Assembly (NCBI GenBank): GCA_951217055.1
Contig: OX578278.1
Span: forward strand, 37,917,115-37,981,114
Length of the DNA: 64,000 nucleotides
From: Gerris lacustris
Lineage: Eukaryota; Arthropoda; Insecta; Hemiptera; Gerridae
Direction of reading: 5' to 3'
This document shows, in pieces, positions 56,605-64,000 of this stretch; within the stretch, counting starts at the first letter, position 1; every line of letters begins with the position of its first letter. Under the pieces are notes generated by a model. It saw nothing but the letters and a program-made list of their open reading frames with translations, was not told the origin of the DNA and ran no database searches. A program made the translations under genes and the position numbers.

Positions 56605-58435
56605 TTTAATTAATTATACGAGTATAAATTAAAAAAATCATTACTTGGCCTAAAGATAACTATTATAGGTATGGGAGAAATATAGTCGTTTTAAATAGTA
56701 ATTAATAAAATATTATTGCTTTTTAATTATCCCTAAAGACAGAACGGAGAAAGAAAAAGTTAAAAAATATAAGGGATTAACTGAATAAAAATTAAATATG
56801 TACGAGCAAATTTGTTGAAAAAAGATCGGGGAATTAAGCAATATACGGATGTAAACGGTACGTATAATAATAACGATAGATTTAAGAGTTTTATGGCGTA
56901 ACGGTAAACATATGGTATATGATTCGTTTTATTATTGTTGTTCCTCATTATTTTCTTTATCTGTCGTTTTTATTTCCAAGATTCCAGATCTCTTTAATTT
57001 CTCTTTCTTTTAATGATTTTATCCTTATCAGACAAAAAGAATATATTTTAAAGGTTACAAATTGCTACCTGAAAATAAAGGACCTCATTCCTGTGGAAAA
57101 GAGTTTAACAACATAAAGGTTTTTTTGGGGGATGAAATAAGGAAAAAGGAACCGTTAAAGGACATTTTATTTGAAAAAGATATGTCGATATAAAAGGGGA
57201 GAATCCTTTATATTGGAAATCCTTCTTTGGGGTGAATTTCACCTCATTTTTTTTTCTTTAAGAGGGGATTTTTGGGTATAATGTAACTGTTTTTTTTTTT
57301 CTTTTACACAGAATTGTGAATTCGCTAATATTATTACTTTTATAGGTAAAAATGGTGAAAGGGGGATCTAGACCCCCTAAAAAATCGTACACCCTTACAG
57401 TATCGTTGATTAAACTTGAGTAGTTACAAAAATTAGGGGTCTAATTTTGACAGTTAAAAACGGTAACTGTTAAGTAGTCCTTTTTTTAAAAAAAGAGTTA
57501 AACTTGAATAATAATAGTTGCCATACACAATACACCTATACTTATCTTACTATATTATTATTAATGCTTTATTTGAACATATGAAACCAAGAATAGGGTA
57601 TACTAAACTGTGCGTTAAACAAGGATAAAGATAAGGGGGATAGCTGAGTTCGTAAAAAAGAATTCTATATCATTAATAAGCTAAACAAGGAAAGGAAATT
57701 GGTGGTGAGCTGTGGAGTGCGGTAATTTCATGTTTTGTTCACTTACCCCTGTTTCATTTTTATTTTAAACAAAAAATCAGCAAATATTGTTAGTTTCACA
57801 TATATTCACAACTATCGATCACAAATGGAAAACATTTTATTTATATTTTACTACGTTTTTATCAGCTTGCTTTCTTGCTTGTTTGTTTGTCCAGTACAAA
57901 TCTTGCAATCGACTTTTAACTAACATCCCGCGAGTAGCTAGACATTTAAAACTTTTGGAATAGCTCAGAACACGACGACAATGCATTATTTTAATACTTT
58001 TAGTCATCTTTCACCAGGATTTAATTCGTTTTCAGTAAATTTTGCTGTTTGGAAAATTAGTTCGGAAAAAATCCGCAATTTATTTTATTTGTTTTGACAT
58101 GTCCCATATTTACAATCTTCATTTTGTGTTTTTTAAACTCTTCCTTTCGAATGCCATGGGCATTTTGGATTGTTGCCTCTTTAATTTATTTAACATTATA
58201 TTGTTGTAGGATTTGTTTATTTTATTTATTTTCGTTTATTTAGATGTTTCTTTTTGTAACTTTTTATAATTTGTATTAACTTGCCGTTGGTTTAATATTT
58301 ATTTGTTTATTCGTCTTTTATTTTTTTAGTTGACTTATGATATTTGTCTCATTTTATTTGTTGACAGTTTTATGTAATTCTGTGTTTCACTCTAATTGTT
58401 GTGTAGATTTCAGTACTTAGTCTAACTTTTGTTTG
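56605..58435. other. AT-rich non-coding stretch
   Basis: No gene is seen. GGGGGATCTAGACCCCC at 57361-57377 can form a short imperfect hairpin. Confidence 0.4.
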
Positions 58436-58439
58436 TTCT

Positions 58440-58485
58440 TAGGCACTGATGGTGTCCTTATGAAGGCTGAAAGCTGCTATGTAAT
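58440..58485 (+). ncRNA. Possible degenerate hammerhead-like motif
   Basis: CACTGATGGTGTCCTTATGAAGGCTGAAAGCTGC carries CTGATG(G), a short GTCC/GGC(T) stem-loop and GAAA in hammerhead order. The stem is imperfect and stems I and III are not clear. It may be the 3' end of a Penelope-like or other retroelement. Confidence 0.25.
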
Positions 58486-58489
58486 TCAC

Positions 58490-60050
58490 AATAAACAAAT
58501 TAGCCAGTTAACGTGGAGAGACTATTTTTATTATCCATTAATATGACCTCCATAGACGCTTCCATACCTACAATTATTATCTTATTATTATCAATTATTA
58601 TCGCTTCCATACCTATATTTTGAAATTGTTTTCCACTTTATACGAAATTATTAATTTATTCGACTTGATTCTATTAGTGGTTTAATTTTTAATTCTGTGA
58701 TAAACTTACAAAGATACCATTTACTAAGAAGTTGAAAATTATAATTATATAAGAAGAATAGAGAATATGGAGGCCAAGTCGCGTCGTAACACCGAATATT
58801 GTGATTGAGCGTTAATGTAGGGTTGTCGTATTTACTTATTTATCAAATTCAAACCGTTTTGTATTCATTCCCTACACCTCCACAAAAGGCCGCTCCTACA
58901 CTGATAGTGCATACCCACCTCTGAAAAAAAAATTAGGTTCGATTCCCCGATATAACAAATGGAACAATGGACGAAGAAATTATGTATATGATAAGTTTAG
59001 AACAAGTTTTATTGAACAGTGTTTTTTTTTTTTTTTTTTTTTTTTTTTGAAGATGTAATATCATACATCATTTCAGTGATAGTAGGTACACAGTGACCTA
59101 TTGAAAAAAAAAATCTATTTTAGGTTATTGCATTATATATCACATAATACATCGTCACTCTCTCAATCAAATTTTTATATAAAGTTAGACAGCAAACAAT
59201 CTCAATCTCATTCTTTGGCATCTGCAAATCGATTGCTTGATTTAACAAAGTAAAATGAAAAACTACATATTTTATTTATATTTATTATACTTTTATCTGA
59301 AACGATTAAACAAAATACATAAATGTATAAATGCGAATCAGAAGAAAAAGAGCGAGTTTTTATTTTATTTCTAAAAAGCAAATTTAAATAGAATGGATCT
59401 TATGTTAAGATTTTTTCTTCTTTTTTACAAAAAACGATTTTGTTAAGGTGTTTAAAGTTTAAAGTTGTATTTTTTTCTTGGTCTTGTTGTGTTTGAATTT
59501 AGAATTTAGAGCGGTATCTTCTCCTTCATGAATTTATTGCTTTTGTAAAAATTTCTTATTCTTTCTTGTCCTTTCTCCTATCCTTTTGGAAATCTCTGGG
59601 CAGGAAGGTTTTCTGTTTCGATTCGTTCCTTAATGTTTTTGGTCAAGACAATCATCCAATAACTCAATCAAAGTTTTATATAAGATTTCCTTGCTTCCCA
59701 ACAATAAAGATTTTCGGTACAAGTTAAATTCAGGAATAAGGCCCACCTTTCTTTATTTCTTTTTCTGGATTATTTTTTTCTTGTGATAAGGATTTATAGG
59801 GTTGTTGATTTTTTTGTAAATAAAAGCCTTAAAAGGTAAGTTCTTTTAAGTTTTAAGCACAACCCATATTCGTCCAGGAAGAAGACACTTGGTTTTTGAC
59901 CTAAATGAGTCAGAAATATAATATCAATCTGTTTAGCCATTTAAAAAAGAACGTTTAAATGGCTGCAGATATACCCTAAATTTTGTAACTCGTGTCAATA
60001 AAGAACTTCTTGGATATTGGATATAATAAATATACCCAATACTAAACGTG
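58490..60050. other. AT-rich non-coding stretch with an isolated B-box word and a T27 run
   Basis: AGGTTCGATTCCCCG at 58933-58947 matches a Pol III B box without a tRNA fold. A run of 27 T occupies 59022-59048. Nothing else is recognised. Confidence 0.4.
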
Positions 60051-60288
60051 CTAAACTTTCTCATGGAAATTCGCATTTTTTTGTTACCCCTTCTTCTGCT
60101 TGGTAAATCGCGTTGCTGGTGAGAACCATTAAGCTGGAAAACAACAGGATATAAAAATGCATCCTAATTTCCCTCGGCCCCCGTCGGCCCGAATATCCCG
60201 GTCGCGTAACTCGGGTTCCTGGTCGCGTCTTGGGGGTGAAACTAGACAGGGAGGTCGGATGGAGATTCCATTCGACGCAGGGTAGAAA

Positions 60289-60302
60289 GGGGGGGGGGGG
60301 GG
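60289..60302 (+). repeat. Poly(G) run, 14 nt
   Basis: Fourteen consecutive G inside the GC-rich block, the second long G run of the window after 12042-12056. Confidence 0.97.
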
Positions 60303-60527
60303 TATAGGCCCTCTGCTTTACCCTGCGAACCAACAGTGTAATCTTCGCCGGATCCGATTCCCCTGTCTGCTTAAGGATAAGGTGGCTAGATGGAACTAGG
60401 TCAGGCAGTATAAATGCAACTTTTTGTAAAGTGCGGTAGGGAGACCGGAGCAAGGGAAACTCGGAACGGTACCAGGACCAGACGGCAGGGAACGGATCGC
60501 CCCTTATGGAGTTAGTGCTAAAATATC

Positions 60528-60562
60528 TTTGGTTACCGATCAAAAGAAGATCGGTAACCAAA
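60528..60562. repeat. Perfect 14-bp hairpin at the edge of the GC-rich block
   Basis: TTTGGTTACCGATC (60528-60541) and GATCGGTAACCAAA (60549-60562) are exact complements around AAAAGAA. It marks the sharp change from GC-rich to AT-rich DNA. Confidence 0.9.
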
Positions 60563-60564
60563 CT

Positions 60565-62960
60565 TTGGATGTGTTCTCTATCTCGAAATTTGACAATTAT
60601 CTTTGGATAATTCGCTCTACCTCAGTTTTTAGACAGGAATATGGGATGACGTAAGTCGACGAAATTTAGTTCACCAAAGCGGAAAAATCGAAATAGTTGA
60701 AAGTCGGATTTTGGTCAAAAGGAAAAAATTTATTAATAGAAAATTTATAAATTATTTGTTTAATCCTTTGAGCAAAACTTAAAAAAGATTTTTTATTGCC
60801 ACACTAGTTGTGGGCTTTATTTAGAACAAATATTTGTATCTTACAGCATTCAGCTAATTATAGACCAAGTGCGTATTGGTATACTGTTCCTGTTTTACTG
60901 TGGTAAAAATATATGAACTAATTTCGAATATAAAGTATGCTTGCCCGTATTTCCTTTTAATTCACCTCGTGGTACAAAAGAGTGCAGATACTTTATTTTA
61001 GTTTCATTTCTTCAATTAAACTTATCAATTTGTATTTATAACTGCACGGTTATGCAGTTATAAATCCAACGCCTTAATATTAAAATTTTCTTTATAATTG
61101 ACTGTTTTTACTTTCTCATATTACCTAGTAAATAAATAACAGAGAAAGTGGTTTGAAAACGCGAAAAATGTATTTTGAGCTTTTCGATATTTCTAAGAAA
61201 ATAGCTATAAATGTAAAAGGGAAGATGTAGGGTTAAATTCTACGGGAAAAAGTTATTTTGATATAATGTTCAGTAAAACAATTAAATGTAACTACGAAAA
61301 CTCGAAACAAGTATAAATTGAATTCACTGAACCAAATAAATTATGTACTCGTATATGAAAAAGTTTATTATGAGTTCTATCGGACAGATTTGTTAATATT
61401 GCATTGACATTAAATATCCAAAAACATTAAACAACTAACAAACATGTGTTAAATATTAAAAACTCAAAAACAAGGCTAAAAACATTACATCGTTTAAGTC
61501 CAATGATATATGAAACATTATGAATCTTAAAAAGATGAAGAAGAAATAAATAATGAACTCGTACACATTTATTCAACTCATAATTCAATGACAAATGGAA
61601 ACCTAAATACATCTTAAAGATTTTTTTAGCGGGGGCGACTCCGTCTGCTTTATTCTCCACCAGTATTTTTATATTTATTTCTTTATTATTATATTTTTTC
61701 TTTTTGTTTTCTTTTTGAAATATCATATTGCTCCGAGGTCAAAGCGCAATCATTCAGCGAGTAAATAATTCTTTGTTATATATATATTTCTTTTAATAAC
61801 CGATAATTTATAAACAAAACATACACTATATGGTTACCGATTATAACAAATTTATACTTCTTGATATAGACAAAAGAAATCGGTATATATTCAATAAGAA
61901 TAATTAAAAAAAATAGAAATAAAAATAATAATATAAAGTTTTTTTAATAACTATACCGCACAAGGCTGTAATCGTAGGCGGTTCGGGGTGTGTACCTTAC
62001 TGACAATGGGATTTCATTTGGAGTCACACGGAGCTCATTTATTAATTGTTTTTAATAGTAACAACAAGAAGGATGTAATAAAAAATAAAATAAAAATCAA
62101 AATAAAGAAAAAAGTCCTATCTGTTGGTTATGATTCTTTATTTTCTCACTAGAGTTCTCTTTAAGAGTAATTAGAATCTTTTTATGGTATTATTATTAAA
62201 ACAGTTATTTTTTATATTTTTTTTAGTTCTTCTTATTTCGATCATGAAGGTTATTGTATTAGTGTAATTGAATTTAATGTTTATTTTATGACTGGCTTAA
62301 AGATGAACTAATTATTAAAGACAGAGTAAAAGATAGGTTTATTTATTTGTTTTCATAGCTTATGTTATTTTATAGTTTTAAAGTAGACTGCGTTATGCCT
62401 ACAGATTTTTATTTTTAACAGATATATCGGGTGTCTGTAAATAGTCTTTACAAAAGCCTACCACATGTTTCTGAGACCGAAATTTGAAGATTTAAGTAAA
62501 TTTACTTTAGTACAAATTTGCTTAGTTTGGATGCTATACGGCCCTGAAGTTACAATTTTTAAATCTTTTTTGTATTAAATTTAAAACGATCTATACTATT
62601 TTTGCTAAAATTTGGTTTGTTGGCATAGCTTTACGGGGCAAAAAACCTCATATCAATTTTAATATCAAGATTAATCTCAATCCGTAAACTTAGGGTTATT
62701 TAGTAATGTCATATTTCAAATTTCCACGATAAAGGAAGAAAAGAGGTTTAGGTATAAGAGGGTTGGGTATGAAGGTTTAGGTATTTTGATTTACCAACTT
62801 ATTTACTACAAAAAATTTACTCTTGAAAAAACTCGTAGTCTTTGCGAAATTTGCATTTTTATAATTTGCATTAGTTTTTACAAAAAAATCTTTTAATTGT
62901 TATGAAAAATAGTTTTATATAACATGCCTATTCGTTTTGGCGCATTCCAAATGATTTTTG
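60565..62960. other. AT-rich non-coding stretch
   Basis: No gene is recognised. The 99-codon minus frame at 61427-61726 is Lys/Asn/Ile-rich with no domain. Confidence 0.4.
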
Positions 62961-62967
62961 TTTATAA

Positions 62968-63500
62968 TTTTGCTTTCGAGCTTACCGAAGGTAACGGAAG
63001 CTATGAGATCGTTCTGAAGAACAAAAATTGTTAGGTCAAAAATTCCAAGACAGAAATCCGTTTGAGACACCAGGGAACATTTTTGGTCTCGTGTCTGTCT
63101 GTCTGTCTGACGGTCCTGTCGTTCAATTTTTGCGAACCAACAAATCTTAAAACTACACGCCCTATTTGAATGAAATTTGGATCTCTTCAACATGCTCAAA
63201 AACATACATTTATTTACACCTGTACCTTCAAAAGTACTTTTCTGATTTGTATAAAACTTTTATAGTTTATCGTAAGTAGCCCGCAGATAGCCCTAGATTG
63301 ATATGAACCGTGTTTCGTGCTCTTTAACTTTTGCTGAATTGATACTTTAATTTATGAAAAAATCCAAACCATTTTGACAGATTAAAAAAATGGGGGATAC
63401 AATTATACAAATTAGACAATAATGGCTTGTAAAAGTATAAAATAAATGAAGTACGTGATAGGATGCGAGGAAGCTATGTGCCACACCAATTGGCAGTCTA
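62968..63500 (-). mobile_element. SINE-like family, near full-length copy (minus orientation)
   Basis: On the plus strand it starts with the terminal hairpin (62972-63001). It continues AATTCCAAGACAGAAATCCGTTTGAGACACCAGGGAACATTTTTGGTCTCG, (TCTG)n, CGTTCAATTTTTGCGAACCAACAAATCTTAAAACTAC, ATTTATTTACACCTGTACC, AGTAGCCCGCAGATAGCC and ends TACGTGATAGGATGCGAGGAAGCTATGTGCCACACCAATTGGCAG. It is the best reference copy for aligning those at 14.3, 29.0, 33.2 and 55.6 kb. Confidence 0.85.
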
Positions 63501-63504
63501 TTTG

Positions 63505-64000
63505 TGTGTGTGTGTGTGTTATCACCTATTCTTGGTTCCTACAGTATTTTTCAGGTATGTATGTACAACTTGGCTTTCCACAAATTATTAGGTCCACCTA
63601 AATTAAATTAAAAACACCTAAAATTCCTAATAACGTCAGAAAGTTTCATTTCTGATTTAATTAATCAGAAAAATAATTTCACGTTTTATCATGGCTGTAC
63701 AATAAACCAATGCAGAATATACCTGTGTCAGGGTGTATTCCGAAAGGTTTTCAAATCGTTGTTTTGTTCTTTTGTAAATACTACTAAGAATTATTAAAAT
63801 GCAAAAATTTCTCAAAAACCAGGATTCTTATAAGTGGGAGCTAATAAATAATAAATATTTTAAATAAATTAATAATGTAATGTATAAATGAAAGGTATAA
63901 CGGAATAAATAATGTTAAACTATTATCAATCTGCTACCCTCCAACAACGATATTAAAAAATGATCCTTAACCACTAGGCAACCATTACGAATGACAGGAC
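63505..64000. other. AT-rich non-coding stretch
   Basis: Starts with a short (TG)n run at 63504-63520. Nothing else recognised. Confidence 0.4.

Larger units (their letters stand above)
60061..60562 (-). other. GC-rich block containing a 166-codon open frame; coding status doubtful
   Basis: About 500 bp of distinctly GC-rich DNA in AT-rich surroundings. On the minus strand an open frame spans 60561-60061. It includes a P5 run encoded by the G14 tract and a late internal Met followed by HFYILLFSSLMVLTSNA, which resembles a signal peptide. TGTTGTTTTCCAG just before 60130 on that strand looks like a splice acceptor and GGG-GTAACA near 60085 like a donor, so a short exon is conceivable. No domain is recognised in the rest. 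A mobile element (LTR-like or other) is at least as likely. Confidence 0.3.

Noticed and set aside
61427..61726. 99-codon minus-strand frame
   Set aside because: Lys/Asn/Ile-rich low-information translation of AT-rich DNA without domain or splice context.

Overview
This window is AT-rich animal nuclear DNA, most likely from an arthropod and probably an insect with a large, repeat-laden genome. The evidence is very long (TA)n microsatellites, Penelope-like, Ty3/gypsy-like and LINE-like relics, many short foldback and TIR elements, and no bacterial-style gene packing. I cannot fix the order or species. I found no intact protein-coding gene. Nearly all open frames over 60 codons lie in microsatellites, minisatellites or random AT-rich DNA. 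The window reads as intergenic or deep intronic sequence.

Layout. 1-10 kb: a cluster of related small foldback elements (about 2.04, 3.67 and 3.94 kb), a 212-bp element with perfect 50-bp terminal inverted repeats around a tRNA-like core (2387-2598), a 0.93-kb TA-flanked TIR element (5573-6510) and a 244-bp foldback MITE (8858-9101). 10-20 kb: degenerate minisatellites (12.6-13.1 kb), copies of a SINE-like family, a 457-bp hAT-like MITE with an 8-bp target duplication (15163-15619) and a 406-bp TIR element (17655-18060). 20-30 kb: a decayed LINE reverse transcriptase 3' end (22262-22695, minus) and a decayed Ty3/gypsy integrase C-terminus (27065-27640, minus). 30-40 kb: a second tRNA-cored element (31376-31600), satellite units, a 22-bp minisatellite, a 120-bp duplication and one weak small secreted-protein candidate (37593-37832). 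40-50 kb: a Penelope-like GIY-YIG endonuclease fragment (43660-43870, minus) with a possible hammerhead relic, 48-bp and 130-bp tandem arrays, the longest TA tract, a near-perfect 50-bp hairpin (47163-47272) beside a complex tandem array, and a 0.8-kb dispersed element. 50-64 kb: an 11-copy 32-bp minisatellite (52153-52504), hAT-like terminal motifs (53.4 and 54.0 kb), two near full-length copies of the SINE-like family (55625-56205 plus; 62968-63500 minus) and a GC-rich block with a G14 run and a 14-bp perfect hairpin (60.1-60.6 kb).

The dominant biology is mobile-element sediment. Four superfamilies can be named with support: Ty3/gypsy, a non-LTR LINE, Penelope-like and hAT-like. Several non-autonomous families cannot be named. 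The best leads are the foldback element with a tRNA-like core, the SINE-like family with a conserved 30-nt terminal hairpin in both orientations, and the 47.2-kb hairpin. Repeat boundaries were read by eye and may be off by a few to a few tens of bases.
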